Of a stretch of 64,000 nt of DNA, positions 1 to 11,779 are shown one piece after another. Within the stretch, counting starts at the first letter, position 1. Each line of letters begins with the position of its first letter. The DNA is from Marinomonas shanghaiensis (lineage in GTDB: Bacteria > Pseudomonadota > Gammaproteobacteria > Pseudomonadales > Marinomonadaceae), in the NCBI RefSeq assembly GCF_003259175.1, contig NZ_QGOK01000022.1, positions 21,244 to 85,243 on the forward strand. Reading direction: 5' to 3'. Position numbers and translations under genes: made by a program. Below the pieces are notes generated by a model. It was given only the letters and a program-made list of their open reading frames with translations. It was not told the DNA's origin and did no database searches.

Positions 1-1455
1 GCAGACAGAGATTTATATCAAGCACGCTTAGCCCAACAAAAAATCATTAATGGCATTGGCGATAAAGAAAAGAACAAAGAAGAGTTCAAAGTCAATGTGG
101 CGCAAACTTTAGAAAGATTTAGAGCCTATCGTGGTCATCTTATCAATGAGTCAGATCTTACCCAACCATACAGTAAGTTTGATGTTCTATTCGACGAGTG
201 GTATCAAGCCAGCTTGCTCCATTTTAACTCCCCAGACATTCAAACATCTCAAAAACTTCCTCAAGAAATCCTCGTCGTTGATGAAAAATTTTCAGCCATT
301 CGGGCACTCTTAGACAAAGCCGGAGATTCCGTACGGAATCATTCAAGACAAATAGAAGATCAAACAAAACAAAATATTGCCCGTAACCAACAAATTGCCA
401 TGATTGTTACCGCCATTGCCTTCATTATCGCACTCGTTTTTGGTTATTTCATTCCGCTTAAAATAACCAACAATGTAGAAAACATGGGTCGTCGAATTAA
501 AGAGATTGCTGAAGGAGATGGCGATCTAACTCAAAGAATAAACTCAAGTGCAAAAGACGAACTTGGGGATCTAGCCAAAGAATTTGACCATTTTGTCGAA
601 CAGCTCAGATCCATTATCACTAATATTCACACACAATCCTATGCGCTAGGAAACATGACATCGGAGTTAAAAAACGCGTCAGAAACGACAAATGACATCA
701 CTCAAGCCTTAGTAAATGCTTCGACTTCTATGATCAGTGCAGGACAAGAAATGAATGCGTCGAATCAGCAAATGGCTGAAGTCGCAAAAGACACAGCGAC
801 GGAAGCAACAACTTCTAGCCAATTGACCAATCAAGGAATTCAAGCCGTCAACTCATCGCATAAAGCGATCTCTAGCTTAATCAGCGATATTGACAAATCC
901 TTACAACGAGCAGAAGAACTAGAAAAAAGCTCAGAAAATATATCCTCCGTTCTTGAAGTCATTCGGAACATTGCCGAACAAACCAACTTGCTTGCGTTAA
1001 ACGCCGCTATTGAAGCCGCACGCGCAGGTGAACAAGGGCGAGGATTTGCGGTTGTCGCAGACGAAGTAAGAACGCTAGCAACTCGAACGCAAAACAGCAC
1101 AGATGAGATAGAGACCATCATAGAGCAGCTAAAGCGTAATGTAAGAGAATCCTCACTTTCTACTCAGAACAGTCGCCATAATGCAGACAATACGGCCTCC
1201 AATTTTGATAACGTCATCAACATATTTGATGCCCTAAATCATTCATTTGAGAAAGTACAACAGATGGCATTAAGGACAGCCCAAGCAACCCATGAACAAG
1301 CTGCACTTTCTAATGACATTAACCAAAGCCTCATGCTGTTAAAAGAACAAACGGATGGTGTAAAAGAGGTTTCAAACCTGATCAACAAACAGTCAAAACA
1401 AATAACCGACTTGTATAAAACACTTAATAAGGAAGTTGGAAACTTTAAAGTCTAA
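1..1455 (+). CDS. methyl-accepting chemotaxis protein, 5' end outside window
   Basis: The reading frame is open from base 1, so the N-terminus lies outside the window; 484 residues are visible. The visible start is a helical ligand-binding region, followed by one membrane segment (around visible residues 129-154, [16 protein letters not shown]). A HAMP linker follows (ending near GDGDLTQRI), then the long cytoplasmic signalling coiled coil. The conserved hairpin tip is intact ([20 protein letters not shown], then [12 protein letters not shown]), which is the CheA/CheW contact region of this family. There is no C-terminal NWETF-type pentapeptide; the protein ends EVGNFKV. The ligand cannot be predicted. 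The family call is certain and the true start is unknown. Confidence 0.95.
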   Translation, partial: ADRDLYQARLAQQKIINGIGDKEKNKEEFKVNVAQTLERFRAYRGHLINESDLTQPYSKFDVLFDEWYQASLLHFNSPDIQTSQKLPQEILVVDEKFSAIRALLDKAGDSVRNHSRQIEDQTKQNIARNQQIAMIVTAIAFIIALVFGYFIPLKITNNVENMGRRIKEIAEGDGDLTQRINSSAKDELGDLAKEFDHFVEQLRSIITNIHTQSYALGNMTSELKNASETTNDITQALVNASTSMISAGQEMNASNQQMAEVAKDTATEATTSSQLTNQGIQAVNSSHKAISSLISDIDKSLQRAEELEKSSENISSVLEVIRNIAEQTNLLALNAAIEAARAGEQGRGFAVVADEVRTLATRTQNSTDEIETIIEQLKRNVRESSLSTQNSRHNADNTASNFDNVINIFDALNHSFEKVQQMALRTAQATHEQAALSNDINQSLMLLKEQTDGVKEVSNLINKQSKQITDLYKTLNKEVGNFKV

Positions 1456-1502
1456 AGGGGGTATTGATGGTGGTAAGAAACGCACTTTATTAACAAAAGC
1501 AG

Positions 1503-1534
1503 CCTTGCTCTTTAACCGTGGTTAAAGAGCAAGG
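1503..1534. terminator. perfect 15-bp hairpin between convergent genes
   Basis: A 15-base arm (1503-1517) is perfectly repeated inverted at 1520-1534 with a 2-base loop. It is followed on the plus strand by TTATTTGTT. It lies between the ends of two convergent genes, so it probably terminates transcription from both sides. Confidence 0.8.
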
Positions 1535-1541
1535 TTATTTG

Positions 1542-1955
1542 TTATGGCTTATCTGATGGGCAGTTCTCCATGCCAATACGATAAGTGGAGACAGTACTCA
1601 TGTCTGCAAACTTACGAAAGGCATCAAATGCATCATAATTAGGCTTATAGCTCACCGTGTAATTCATATTGATTTGAGCGCCAAAATTATTGGGCGTAAA
1701 CGTTGCGTCTTGGCTAATTATTTGGAATTCTTCTAGTTTGTTCTTTTTACCAAAAGCGATCACGGCTTGTGTTTTGGTTTTATAAATCGCTCCCACATCA
1801 ACATCAGAATTAGGCTGAAGGTTTTCCATGTAAGAAAAAGATGTGATGTCCTTACTTTCACAAACGGGTAACTCTGTGGTGTCCTCTGCCGCTAATTGCG
1901 TAGAAGAAACCATAAGAGGCACTATCGCAACCAATGCAGACAAACAAGATTTCAT
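1542..1955 (-). CDS. small exported protein of unknown function
   Basis: A 137-residue protein with a clear Sec signal peptide (hydrophobic core LSALVAIVPLMVSST, probable cut after QLAA). The mature part is about 115 residues with two cysteines (LPVCES and MENCPS) that could form a disulfide. It is a periplasmic or secreted protein of a family I do not recognise. It stands alone, convergent with the chemoreceptor gene and upstream-adjacent to the dehydrogenase gene in the same orientation. No function can be proposed. Confidence 0.75.
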   Translation of the reverse strand: MKSCLSALVAIVPLMVSSTQLAAEDTTELPVCESKDITSFSYMENLQPNSDVDVGAIYKTKTQAVIAFGKKNKLEEFQIISQDATFTPNNFGAQINMNYTVSYKPNYDAFDAFRKFADMSTVSTYRIGMENCPSDKP

Positions 1956-2009
1956 AATTTATATCCTATTAGTTTAAAAAATCACCAAAAAACGAAACGA
2001 TTTCTCGTT

Positions 2010-2975
2010 TCACACCAACACCACATTTTGTGGCTTCCCACTGGCAAAAGCTACGACATTTTCAAACGCTTTCTCAAAATATAATTCGTAGCTGGCCTTT
2101 TCAACGTATCCTATGTGCGGCGTACAAAGCACATTTGACAGAGACAATAAAGGTTGATTATCAGCATTCGCAGGTTCGGTCTCAAATACATCGACAGCTG
2201 CCCGTTTGCTCGGGTTAGACAACATTTCACGATACAAGGCATCGCTTTCAATCAGCTCAGCTCGGCTGGTATTCACCAACAAGGAATCCGGCTTCATCAA
2301 GGCCAGATCCGCTTGTGTCACAATTGCCTTCGTCGCATCATTTAATCTTAAATGAAGAGTGACAATATCCGCACTTTGAAAAAAATCTGCTTTCGATGGC
2401 GCTGCTGAAAATCCATGCTGTTGAGCCAACGCTCTCGAGCTCTCACTGCCCCAAACCAATACATTCATGCCAAAGGCTTTGGCGTACTGTGCGATTCGTT
2501 GCCCAATTTTACCGTAGCCCCAAATCCCTAATACAGAGCCATTTAATACGCGACCTAAGCCCAAAGCACCCGATTTTTGCCAGTTACCTTGCGCAAATTG
2601 CGCCACGTACTCAGGAATATGTCGGCTCGCCGCCATAATCAAACCCCAGCATAATTCAGAGGGGGCAACTGGCGAACCTACCCCTTCTACCACCGCCACA
2701 CCGTATTTATGGCAAAGCTTGGCATCAATGTGATTGCTGACTTTTCCGGTTTGGCTAATCAGTTTCAAATTAGGCAAACTGGCAAGTAGCGCCTCCGTAA
2801 TAACGGTACGCTCACGTATCAAAACGAGCGCATCAAACTCTTTTAAATTGTCGATTAAATCGTCTGTTTTGACAAAGGTTTCATTAAACACATGCACATC
2901 ATGACCGTTCAAAATGCGAAAAGATTGCAGTCCTTTGACCACATTTTGATAATCATCCAATATCGCTATTTTCAC
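2010..2975 (-). CDS. D-2-hydroxyacid dehydrogenase family protein
   Basis: NAD-dependent dehydrogenase of the phosphoglycerate/hydroxypyruvate dehydrogenase family, 321 residues. The Rossmann motif GIWGYGKIGQRIA, the catalytic Arg in NTSRAELIE, the Glu in DVFETEP and the His in TPHIGY are all present. The frame extends upstream to 3029, but I choose the GTG at 2975: it is preceded by an AGAGGGC ribosome-binding site at good spacing, and the protein then begins MKIAILDDYQN, as this family usually does. The substrate is not predictable. No ACT regulatory domain is present, so it is not a classical SerA. It is monocistronic, with no partner gene suggesting a pathway. Confidence 0.88.
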   Translation of the reverse strand: MKIAILDDYQNVVKGLQSFRILNGHDVHVFNETFVKTDDLIDNLKEFDALVLIRERTVITEALLASLPNLKLISQTGKVSNHIDAKLCHKYGVAVVEGVGSPVAPSELCWGLIMAASRHIPEYVAQFAQGNWQKSGALGLGRVLNGSVLGIWGYGKIGQRIAQYAKAFGMNVLVWGSESSRALAQQHGFSAAPSKADFFQSADIVTLHLRLNDATKAIVTQADLALMKPDSLLVNTSRAELIESDALYREMLSNPSKRAAVDVFETEPANADNQPLLSLSNVLCTPHIGYVEKASYELYFEKAFENVVAFASGKPQNVVLV

Positions 2976-3057
2976 GAGAAAGCCCTCTTTAGAAAATCCT
3001 ACTGTTACGCACTTCTTTCCGCTTATCATCCGTCAAGTTAGTGTAAAACACCAGAGC

Positions 3058-3084
3058 AAAAAAAGCCCCGCACATGGCGGGGCT
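3058..3084 (-). terminator. rho-independent terminator of fadBA
   Basis: AGCCCCGC (3064-3071) pairs with GCGGGGCT (3077-3084) around a 5-base loop. On the minus strand the hairpin is followed by a T run (the A run at 3058-3063). It lies directly downstream of fadA. Confidence 0.9.
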
Positions 3085-3151
3085 AAAGACAGAGATTGTA
3101 ATTTCAGACAAATTAAAGTGCTTACAGTATGTGACGAGTACAATCGTCACA

Positions 3152-4339
<1,188 letters not shown>

Positions 4340-4354
4340 CTAGCCTATGGGAAA

Positions 4355-6505
4355 TTATGCGCCGTAATAAGTGTCGTTGTTCTTCGCCATGTCACGCATT
4401 TTTGCGGTTGGCTCGTACAATTTACCTAGGTGGCTGTATTTGTCTGCAAGGTCGCAAAACGCCTGCAGTCCCATTTGATCTAGATAATGCAATGCACCGC
4501 CAAGATAGGGAGGGAAACCGATACCGTAAATCAATCCCATGTCTGCTTCTGCCGCCGAAGCAACAATGTTCTCTTCTAGACAGCGAACCGTTTCAATGCA
4601 TAGAGGAATCATCATTCGAGCCACAATATCGTCTTCAGTTAACTCAGAATGAGACGTAATAACTGGCGCTAGCAAATCGTTAATGTCAGCGTTGAAGATT
4701 TTCTTCGGCTTGCCTTTACGATCTGGCTCATAAGTATAAAAACCTTTGCCATTTTTCTGACCGAAACGTTCTAGTTCAAACAAGCGATCTACCGCATTTT
4801 TACCTTCATGTTTCATGCGATCAGGAAAACCTTCGGCCATGACTTGATCCGCATGGAATGCTGTATCAATACCCACCACATCAAGCAAGTAAGCCGGACC
4901 CATTGGCCAACCAAATCGCTCCATGGTTTTATCAACCACTTGGAAATCGGCGCCTTCCTGCATCATCAAAGAGAAGCCTGCAAAATAAGGGAACAACACA
5001 CGGTTTACCAAGAATCCAGGACAATCATTAACAACAACAGGTGTTTTGCCCATAGCTTGTGCATAAGCAACGGTTTTGGCGATCGCCGCATCGCTGGTTT
5101 TTTCACCGCGAATAACTTCGACCAGAGGCATACGATGCACTGGGTTAAAGAAATGCATACCACAGAAATTCTCTGGGCGTTTTAAATCTTTCGCCAGCTC
5201 AGTAATTGAAATGGTTGAGGTATTCGACGTTAAAATAGCATCGTCGGCTATCTTGGTTTCTACTTCCGCCAACACCGATTTTTTGATTTTGACGTTTTCA
5301 ACCACCGCTTCAACCACTAAATCAACGTGTTCAAACTCACCATAACTTAAGGCAGGAACAATACCATTCATGGCGTTAAAAGCTTGATCTGTGGTTAATT
5401 TCCCACGCTCTACCTGACCATTAAAGAGCTTATTGGCTTCACTCAAACCCAACGCCAAGGCTTCAGGACGAATGTCTTTCATAATAATTGGCGTGCCTTT
5501 TGACGCCGATTGGTAGGCAACACCGCCACCCATAATCCCCGCACCTAATACAGCAGCCTGCTTAACGGGTGTCGCATTCTTCGCGTATTTACCAGCGGTT
5601 TTTTTAATCTGTTGATCACTTAGGAAAAGATTCACTAACGATTTAGCAACAGGACCTTTCGCCAATTTGATGAAGCCTTTGATTTCAGCTTCTAGGGCTT
5701 TGTCCATATTCTGGCTAATGCCCTTCTCAATGGTCTTGATCGCTTCTAATGGCGCAGGGTAATGTTTACCGGCCTTAGCGCCCACCACACCACGAACCGA
5801 TTCGAAAATCATCATTTTTTCAATCGGTGTAAAGACCATAGGTGCACGCAATTCGTCGCGACGCGCATGATAATTTAACTTACCATCAAGCACTTGCTGA
5901 ATAAGATGACGAGCGGACTCTTTGACTTTCGCAGCTGGCACAACAGCATCTACTGCACCGTCTTTAAAGGCTTCTTCGCTGCGTTTTTGTGCGCCACCAC
6001 AGATCCATTCACAGGCATTATCCACACCGATTAAGCGAGGCAAACGCACGGTACCACCCCAGCCTGGGTATATTCCCAGTTGAGTTTCCGGCAAGCCGAT
6101 TTTTGCAGAATCTGCCATCACGCGATAATCGCATGCCAACACAAGCTCCATACCGCCACCCAGTGCAATACCATTAATGGCCGCTACCGTTGGGCAACTG
6201 AGGTTCGAAATGTCATTAAAAATGCTGTGTGCATGACGTAATTTATCCGCCAAATCATCGTCTTCAAGCTTAAACCAAGTCGTGAACTCGGTAATATCAG
6301 CACCTACGACGAAAACGTCCTTGGCACTGGCAAAAATAACGCCTTGTAAGTCATCTATGTGTTTCAGTGCAGTAACGGCTTCGGCCAATTCATTCAAGGT
6401 AAGGCTATTGAATTTATTAACCGACTCACCGACCAAATCCAGAGTGACGGTTGCCACGCCGGCATCATCGACTGCAACCTTGATTGCTTGTCCTTCGAAA
6501 ATCAT
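4355..6505 (-). CDS. fadB: multifunctional enoyl-CoA hydratase/3-hydroxyacyl-CoA dehydrogenase, alpha subunit
   Basis: A 716-residue trifunctional protein of normal FadB length. Residues 1-190 are the crotonase (hydratase/isomerase) domain, with [14 protein letters not shown] for the oxyanion hole and [15 protein letters not shown] carrying the second acid. From about residue 315 is the NAD-binding dehydrogenase domain ([13 protein letters not shown]), with the catalytic His in [15 protein letters not shown], then two C-terminal dehydrogenase helical domains. GGGAG precedes the ATG. It is first gene of fadBA. The leader shows no site that I could match confidently to FadR or PsrA. Confidence 0.97.
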   Translation of the reverse strand: MIFEGQAIKVAVDDAGVATVTLDLVGESVNKFNSLTLNELAEAVTALKHIDDLQGVIFASAKDVFVVGADITEFTTWFKLEDDDLADKLRHAHSIFNDISNLSCPTVAAINGIALGGGMELVLACDYRVMADSAKIGLPETQLGIYPGWGGTVRLPRLIGVDNACEWICGGAQKRSEEAFKDGAVDAVVPAAKVKESARHLIQQVLDGKLNYHARRDELRAPMVFTPIEKMMIFESVRGVVGAKAGKHYPAPLEAIKTIEKGISQNMDKALEAEIKGFIKLAKGPVAKSLVNLFLSDQQIKKTAGKYAKNATPVKQAAVLGAGIMGGGVAYQSASKGTPIIMKDIRPEALALGLSEANKLFNGQVERGKLTTDQAFNAMNGIVPALSYGEFEHVDLVVEAVVENVKIKKSVLAEVETKIADDAILTSNTSTISITELAKDLKRPENFCGMHFFNPVHRMPLVEVIRGEKTSDAAIAKTVAYAQAMGKTPVVVNDCPGFLVNRVLFPYFAGFSLMMQEGADFQVVDKTMERFGWPMGPAYLLDVVGIDTAFHADQVMAEGFPDRMKHEGKNAVDRLFELERFGQKNGKGFYTYEPDRKGKPKKIFNADINDLLAPVITSHSELTEDDIVARMMIPLCIETVRCLEENIVASAAEADMGLIYGIGFPPYLGGALHYLDQMGLQAFCDLADKYSHLGKLYEPTAKMRDMAKNNDTYYGA

Positions 6506-6573
6506 GCTGGTCTCCCATTATTTTTATTATGATAACAATGAGATGATTACTCATCGTCATCTGATATTTGAAT

Positions 6574-6607
6574 CCAGCTTAGAGATTCCACGGAACCGCT
6601 AAGCTGG
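6574..6607 (-). terminator. inverted repeat downstream of etfA
   Basis: CCAGCTTAG (6574-6582) is repeated inverted as CTAAGCTGG (6599-6607), and the loop holds a further TTCC/GGAA pairing. It lies just after the etfA stop. The T run that should follow on the minus strand is poor, so the call of terminator is tentative. Confidence 0.5.
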
Positions 6608-6623
6608 CGAGTTTCTATAGGGT

Positions 6624-7553
6624 TTATAGGCTCTTTTCTAGCTCAGGCACAGCGTCGAACAAATCTGCCACCAGCCCATAGTCAGCCACTTGGAAGATAG
6701 GCGCGTCCTCGTCCTTATTAATCGCAACAATTACCTTAGAATCTTTCATCCCTGCCAAATGCTGAATAGCACCGGAGATACCCACCGCGATATAAAGATC
6801 TGGCGCGACCGTTTTGCCTGTTTGTCCAACTTGCAAATCGTTCGGTACAAAACCCGCGTCTACTGCGGCACGTGATGCACCAATGGCAGCCCCCAGTTTG
6901 TCTGCTACACCTTCCAGTAATTTGAAGTTGTCGCCATTCCCCATGCCACGACCACCGGAAATAATTACGCTGGCAGCGGTCAATTCAGGACGATCAGACT
7001 CCGCTAATTGCTCTTTTACAAAACGACTACGGTCAGAGGCAATGACGTGTGAAAGCACTTCACGCTCGGCGTTTCCGCCGGTGCTCGCCGCCGCGTCAAA
7101 GCCGGTAGCGCGAACCGTTAACACCTTCACGGCGTCAGTGGTTTTTACCGTCGCAATCGCATTGCCTGCGTAAATTGGACGAACAAACGTATCAGCGGAT
7201 TCAACCTTGATCACGTCAGATAACTGCGCGACGTTTAGTAACGCAGCTACACGCGGTAAAGTATTTTTACCTGTGGTCGTTGCGGGCGCTAGAATATGTT
7301 CGTACCCCTTAGCAACTTCGACGATTAATTTAGACACATTTTCAGCTAACTGATGCTCATAAACCGCATTGTCAGCCACTAGAACTTTACTGACACCCAC
7401 CACTTGTGAGGACTGCTCTACAACGGTTTGACATTCAAAGCCAACCACCAACACATGCACATCCGCATGAATTTGCGTCGCTGCTGTCACTGTATTCAGT
7501 GTCGCAGGTTTTAGGGATTTGTTATCGTGTTCTGCAATGATTAAAACGCTCAT
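6624..7553 (-). CDS. etfA: electron transfer flavoprotein alpha subunit
   Basis: FAD-binding subunit of ETF, which accepts electrons from acyl-CoA dehydrogenases and passes them to ETF-ubiquinone oxidoreductase. It has 309 residues, a normal length. The C-terminal FAD domain is typical: [34 protein letters not shown], then [17 protein letters not shown]. The start ATG overlaps the etfB stop by 4 bases (ATGA), indicating translational coupling. It sits between fadBA and the fadD cluster, consistent with service to beta-oxidation. No ETF:quinone oxidoreductase gene is present in the window. Confidence 0.97.
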   Translation of the reverse strand: MSVLIIAEHDNKSLKPATLNTVTAATQIHADVHVLVVGFECQTVVEQSSQVVGVSKVLVADNAVYEHQLAENVSKLIVEVAKGYEHILAPATTTGKNTLPRVAALLNVAQLSDVIKVESADTFVRPIYAGNAIATVKTTDAVKVLTVRATGFDAAASTGGNAEREVLSHVIASDRSRFVKEQLAESDRPELTAASVIISGGRGMGNGDNFKLLEGVADKLGAAIGASRAAVDAGFVPNDLQVGQTGKTVAPDLYIAVGISGAIQHLAGMKDSKVIVAINKDEDAPIFQVADYGLVADLFDAVPELEKSL

Positions 7554-8320
7554 GACACCACCTTCGCTTCATTTTTAAGTTTGTCGACTAACTCAGCCAC
7601 CGAACCTACTTTGATACCACCAGCACGCTGTGGCGGTGGTGTAACAGAAACGATGCTGACATTAGACCCAACTTCCACACCCAAATCGGCAGGGGTTTTG
7701 ACGTCCAATGGTTTTTTCTTCGCCTTCATAATATTTGGCAGCGACGCAAAGCGTGGTTCGTTTAAACGAAGGTCTGTGGTGACAACCGCGGGCAAAGTAA
7801 TGGCTAAAGTTTGCAAACCACCATCGACTTCACGGGTTACTTTTATTTCTTGAGCCGTTTGCGCTTCACCGTTCTCAATAACCACTTCAGACGCAAAGGT
7901 TGCTTGCGGGTAATCCAATAAAGCCGCGACCATTTGACCCGTTTGGTTATTATCAGAATCGATTGCTTGTTTGCCCATAATCACCAAATCAGCGGCTTCT
8001 TCTTGGGCCACTTTAGCAATGAGCTTAGCAACAGACAAAGAATCCAATCCGTCCTCTGTTTCTACTTGAATCGCACGGTCAGCCCCCAATGCCATGGCGG
8101 TACGTAGGGTTTCTTGACAAGCTTTTGACCCCACAGATACCACCACTACTTCGGAAGCAATGCCTTTCTCTTTCAGACGAATGGCCTCTTCCACAGCGAT
8201 CTCACAGAAAGGGTTCATGGACATTTTGACATTGGTAAGATCGACCGCAGTATGGTCGGCTTTGACGCGAACTTTGACGTTATAGTCGATGACTCGCTTG
8301 ACAGATACTAAGATTTTCAT
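7550..8320 (-). CDS. etfB: electron transfer flavoprotein beta subunit
   Basis: AMP-binding subunit of ETF, 256 residues. The family begins [14 protein letters not shown], so I choose the ATG at 8320 (preceded by GAGGGG) rather than the longer frame from 8359. The signature [25 protein letters not shown] segment is present around residue 120, as is the C-terminal AKKKPLDV segment that contacts dehydrogenases. First gene of etfBA; it overlaps etfA by 4 bases. The roughly 300-bp upstream gap (8321-8627) contains only the terminator of the next gene cluster and presumably the etfB promoter. Confidence 0.97.
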   Translation of the reverse strand: MKILVSVKRVIDYNVKVRVKADHTAVDLTNVKMSMNPFCEIAVEEAIRLKEKGIASEVVVVSVGSKACQETLRTAMALGADRAIQVETEDGLDSLSVAKLIAKVAQEEAADLVIMGKQAIDSDNNQTGQMVAALLDYPQATFASEVVIENGEAQTAQEIKVTREVDGGLQTLAITLPAVVTTDLRLNEPRFASLPNIMKAKKKPLDVKTPADLGVEVGSNVSIVSVTPPPQRAGGIKVGSVAELVDKLKNEAKVVS

Positions 8321-8574
8321 AAGCCCCTCGTATTTATTATTAAGTTCTGATTCATACATTACGTCTAGATTGTTACTAGGCTAATGGTATGCAAATATTC
8401 CCTATCAATAGAACTCTTCACTTACCCCCTATAGTAGTTTGAGAATGCTTTTCATCAATAACAAAAAAGCGCCAGTTAACTGACAAAAATATTCAGACAC
8501 AAACTTCGCCACTCTATCCGCACACAAAAAACCACCTCATATGTTCAGTGGATCTTTCAGTCTAGCGTCTAAAA

Positions 8575-8602
8575 CAAAAAAAAACCTCACGTAAAGGTGA
8601 GG
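8575..8602 (-). terminator. terminator of the fadD-DUF2889-hydratase operon
   Basis: CCTCAC (8585-8590) pairs with GTGAGG (8597-8602). On the minus strand the stem runs into about nine T residues (A run at 8575-8584). It lies directly after the hydratase stop. Confidence 0.88.
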
Positions 8603-8627
8603 CTTCTCGTCATTCAGTCATGTCCAC

Positions 8628-9380
8628 TTATTTATTTCGCGACAAAAACGCAGCAAATGCTTGATGTGCCTCCGTTGAGCGTAAGCGATCTTTAAAGATC
8701 CGCCCCTCTCGCATTAAGGCCATCTGAACATCATCCTGACCACGATGCTTGAGTAGATCCTTACTGAGCGCCACCGCCTCAACCGGTAATGCAGCCGTTT
8801 TTTCTGCATAAAAAAGCGCCATTTTATACGCTTCACCTTCTTCACAAAGATGATTGACCAGCCGCATTTCATAAGCCTCGGCTGCCTCAACCACCTCACC
8901 CAACACCAATATCTCAAAGGCTTTTTGATGTCCAACTAATTGAGGTAGTAGATGACTGGATGCCGCCTCAGGCACCAACCCCAATGGCACAAATGGAAAT
9001 TGCAGACGCGCTTCACGGGAAGCCAATACCAAATCACAATGTAATAACATGGTTGCCCCCACACCAACAGCACGACCTTCTACACCCGCTATAAGCGGTT
9101 TTTTATAACTGCTCAACACTTGTAAGAAAGCCATAATCGCTTCCATCTTTTCAGGAGTTTGGGCGATTTGTACAAACTCCTTAATATCATTACCCGAAGA
9201 AAAATCCCCACCAAGACCATACAACAAAGTGGCTTTTATACCCTCTTCTTGTTCGGCTCTGCGAAGGGCTTTCGTCAATGCTTGATACATCTCAAGTGTA
9301 ATGGCATTTTTCTTTTCAGCGCGGTTAAAACATAAAATTTGTATACTGGACTCAACGCTTTCAGTAACAAAATCACTCAT
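8628..9380 (-). CDS. enoyl-CoA hydratase/isomerase family protein
   Basis: A stand-alone crotonase-fold protein of 250 residues acting on acyl-CoA thioesters. The oxyanion-hole region is recognisable (GGDFSSGNDIKEF and GVEGRAVGVGATMLLHCD), then LQFPFVPLGLVPEAASS. The usual Glu of true hydratases in the second motif is replaced (LGLVPEAA), so an isomerase-like role is as likely as hydration. I choose the ATG at 9380, not the GTG at 9389, because GAGGAG is correctly spaced only for the ATG. That ATG shares a base with the stop of the preceding gene (TAATG), so translation is probably coupled. Confidence 0.85.
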   Translation of the reverse strand: MSDFVTESVESSIQILCFNRAEKKNAITLEMYQALTKALRRAEQEEGIKATLLYGLGGDFSSGNDIKEFVQIAQTPEKMEAIMAFLQVLSSYKKPLIAGVEGRAVGVGATMLLHCDLVLASREARLQFPFVPLGLVPEAASSHLLPQLVGHQKAFEILVLGEVVEAAEAYEMRLVNHLCEEGEAYKMALFYAEKTAALPVEAVALSKDLLKHRGQDDVQMALMREGRIFKDRLRSTEAHQAFAAFLSRNK

Positions 9381-9940
9381 TACTGACACTCCTCTGATGG
9401 TAAATCAAGCACCTGCTCATCCACCAATTTGCGCACCATAGGACCATCTTCAGACCAGCCATGACAAGAATTAACCAGCTTGGCTAATGCCATAGGAACC
9501 TGTTGTGGATACTTCTCTCCCAAAGGTTGCCACATGGTTTGAAATGCCGTGGTTGCTATAACGGGAAACAGCTCCAACACATGAGTACAACCCACTTTTC
9601 CACTGAACGTCTGCTTCAACCATCGGTTCCAACCGGGACCAATACGTGTGCCTTTTAACACCGAAAAACTAGGTACAGCGCCTGCACAGCTTGGAAACGG
9701 AAAAGCATCCATGGAAACCGACACCTCCTTAATTAAAAAGGTGTCATCCAATGTCAAGCACACACTGATGTCGTGAAAGGGGCTACCCTCTGGCACCAAG
9801 CTATTATCAAACTCTCGATTGACATCGTAAGTCTTCAAATCCTGCATAGTCGCTTCAATATCCCACAGACCATCCTCGCGCAAAAATCCATAGGATTCGA
9901 TACAACGTCTATGCATTAGCTTTCGCTTAATCTGTGCCAT
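9380..9940 (-). CDS. DUF2889 family protein
   Basis: A 186-residue cytoplasmic protein matching the pattern I know as DUF2889 (begins with basic residues and MHRRCIESYGFLREDGLWDIE; conserved GCTHVLELFP near the middle). The biochemical function is unknown. There is no signal peptide or membrane segment. It lies between fadD and an enoyl-CoA hydratase and is coupled to the latter through TAATG, so a role in acyl-CoA metabolism is a reasonable inference but is not demonstrated. The ATG is preceded by GAGAGGGCGG. Confidence 0.8.
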   Translation of the reverse strand: MAQIKRKLMHRRCIESYGFLREDGLWDIEATMQDLKTYDVNREFDNSLVPEGSPFHDISVCLTLDDTFLIKEVSVSMDAFPFPSCAGAVPSFSVLKGTRIGPGWNRWLKQTFSGKVGCTHVLELFPVIATTAFQTMWQPLGEKYPQQVPMALAKLVNSCHGWSEDGPMVRKLVDEQVLDLPSEECQ

Positions 9941-9973
9941 TTTCCGCCCTCTCGATCTGCATTCAAACCACCT

Positions 9974-11671
9974 TTAAGCTTGTTTTTCTTCTCTTAAAGC
10001 ACGACGCAAAACTTTCCCCACGTTGGTTTTTGGTAGCTCTTTGCGTACTTCTACAAACTTAGGCACTTTGTAAGCGGCTAAATTCTCTTTGCAGTACATG
10101 CGCAAGGCTTTTTCATCTAATGAATCAACATTGGCCCTCAACACCACAAAGGCTTTTACAGCCTCGCCTGTTTTATCATCCGGCACACCAATCGCTGCAG
10201 ATTCCAAAATAGACGGATGAGAAGAAAGGCAATCCTCTACTTCTGTTGGGTAAACATTAAAACCAGATACAATGATCATGTCTTTGGCACGATCGACAAT
10301 TTGCAGATAGCCGTCAGGATGCTGTACCGCAATATCACCCGTGATCAAAAAGCCATCTTCCGTCATCACATCTCGAGTGGCTTCTTCACGATGCCAATAG
10401 CCTTTCATCACCTGAGGACCACGAACGCATAACATACCGGCCTCACCCTGTGGCAAAGCTTGGCCATCACTTCCCTGAATCTTTATGTCTGTTTCAGCAA
10501 CCGCAAGACCAATAGTACCGATGCGCTCCTTACCGATGGGGTTAAAAGATACCACCGGGGACGTTTCCGTTAGACCGTAGCCTTCCACAACTTTGCAGCC
10601 TGTTATCTTTTGCCATTCATCCGCGGCAGCGTGGGTGAGAGGCATACCGCCAGAACACGTCAGTTTTAGGTGTGAAAAATCCAGTGTTCGAAAATCCGCT
10701 TTATTGCAAAGTCCGACAAATAAAGTATTCAAGCCCACAAAACCGGTAAACGGCCATTTTTTTAACTCTTTAACAAAACCGGGTAAGTCTCGAGGATTCG
10801 GGATGAGTACACTGTGTGCACCTTTCTCAACTAGGGTTAAACCATGAATAAGAAAGGCGTAAATATGATACAAAGGCAATGGCGCAATGTAGAGTTCTGC
10901 TTTGGGTTCAATAATCGAACTTAAACGAGAACTTAGTTGGTTCATATTGGCAATCAAATTCGCGTGCGTCAACATCGCGCCTTTAGCCACCCCAGTTGTT
11001 CCACCGGTATACTGCAAAACCGCAACTTGTTCTGGCCTACAAACCACTTTCTGAAGAGATTTATTTTTCCCTTTTGCCAATGCGTCATTCAAAGCCAACG
11101 CCGTCGGAAGATGATACGCTGGCACCATTTTCTTAACGTATTTAACAACCGAGTTAACAAGTAAGCGTTTTAAAGGCGGGTGAAAGTCTGCAATTTCGGT
11201 AATGATGAGGTGTTTGATTGACGTTTTAGCTAAGATTTTTTCAACATTGTGCGCCATATTAGCAAACACAACTAAGGCTTTTACCCCAGAGTCATTGAAT
11301 TGATGCTCGAGCTCTTTTGGCGTATACAAAGGGTTTGTGTTGACCACGATAAGACCGGCTTTCATGGCACCAAAAAGCACAACGGGATACTGAATAATGT
11401 TAGGCAATTGAATCGCAATACGATCCCCCGGCATTAAGTCCGTTTCATTCTGAAGATACGCGGCAAACTGATCGGATTTTTCGTTCAACTCACGATAAGT
11501 TAACGTTCTACCAACGCTTGTGAATGCCGCTAGATCCGCGTATTGCTTAACAGCCGCTGCCAGCACATCCGTTAATGACTGGTAGCCATTGGGATTAAGC
11601 GATTGTGGCAAATAGCTACCAGGCGCCTTTCTAACATCCGCTGTGCTGTGAAGAGTAGTATCCATTGACAT
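9974..11671 (-). CDS. fadD: long-chain-fatty-acid--CoA ligase
   Basis: A 565-residue AMP-forming acyl-CoA synthetase that activates fatty acids with ATP and CoA. ANL-superfamily motifs appear in order: P-loop-like YTGGTTGVAKGAMLTH, GYGLTETSPV, the GDIA hinge region, YPTEVED and the catalytic Lys in LPKTNVGKVLRR. The length and the VEGYGLTETSP segment fit the FadD group better than short-chain ligases. GGAG precedes the ATG. It probably heads an operon with the DUF2889 gene and the hydratase (33-base gap, then coupled). Chain-length specificity cannot be read from sequence. Confidence 0.93.
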   Translation of the reverse strand: MSMDTTLHSTADVRKAPGSYLPQSLNPNGYQSLTDVLAAAVKQYADLAAFTSVGRTLTYRELNEKSDQFAAYLQNETDLMPGDRIAIQLPNIIQYPVVLFGAMKAGLIVVNTNPLYTPKELEHQFNDSGVKALVVFANMAHNVEKILAKTSIKHLIITEIADFHPPLKRLLVNSVVKYVKKMVPAYHLPTALALNDALAKGKNKSLQKVVCRPEQVAVLQYTGGTTGVAKGAMLTHANLIANMNQLSSRLSSIIEPKAELYIAPLPLYHIYAFLIHGLTLVEKGAHSVLIPNPRDLPGFVKELKKWPFTGFVGLNTLFVGLCNKADFRTLDFSHLKLTCSGGMPLTHAAADEWQKITGCKVVEGYGLTETSPVVSFNPIGKERIGTIGLAVAETDIKIQGSDGQALPQGEAGMLCVRGPQVMKGYWHREEATRDVMTEDGFLITGDIAVQHPDGYLQIVDRAKDMIIVSGFNVYPTEVEDCLSSHPSILESAAIGVPDDKTGEAVKAFVVLRANVDSLDEKALRMYCKENLAAYKVPKFVEVRKELPKTNVGKVLRRALREEKQA

Positions 11672-11719
11672 AATAAAAGCTCCATTTGTTTTTTTTATTT
11701 AGGAGAATAAGTAAACGCA

Positions 11720-11752
11720 AAAGCTCAACTGCACAATTTGCCGTTGAGCTTT
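11720..11752 (-). terminator. inverted repeat after the SCP2 gene
   Basis: AAAGCTCAAC (11720-11729) is repeated inverted as GTTGAGCTTT (11743-11752) around a 13-base loop. It lies between the SCP2-like gene stop and fadD. The minus-strand tail has only four Ts before GCG, so termination may be partial. Confidence 0.6.
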
Positions 11753-11779
11753 AGAGCATTCATGCAACTCAAATCAAGC

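Noticed and set aside
840..1121. Minus-strand frame inside the chemoreceptor gene
   Set aside because: Antisense shadow of a conserved coding region; no family features.
6506..6623. FadR or PsrA operator ahead of fadBA
   Set aside because: Looked for the known operator patterns and found no convincing match.
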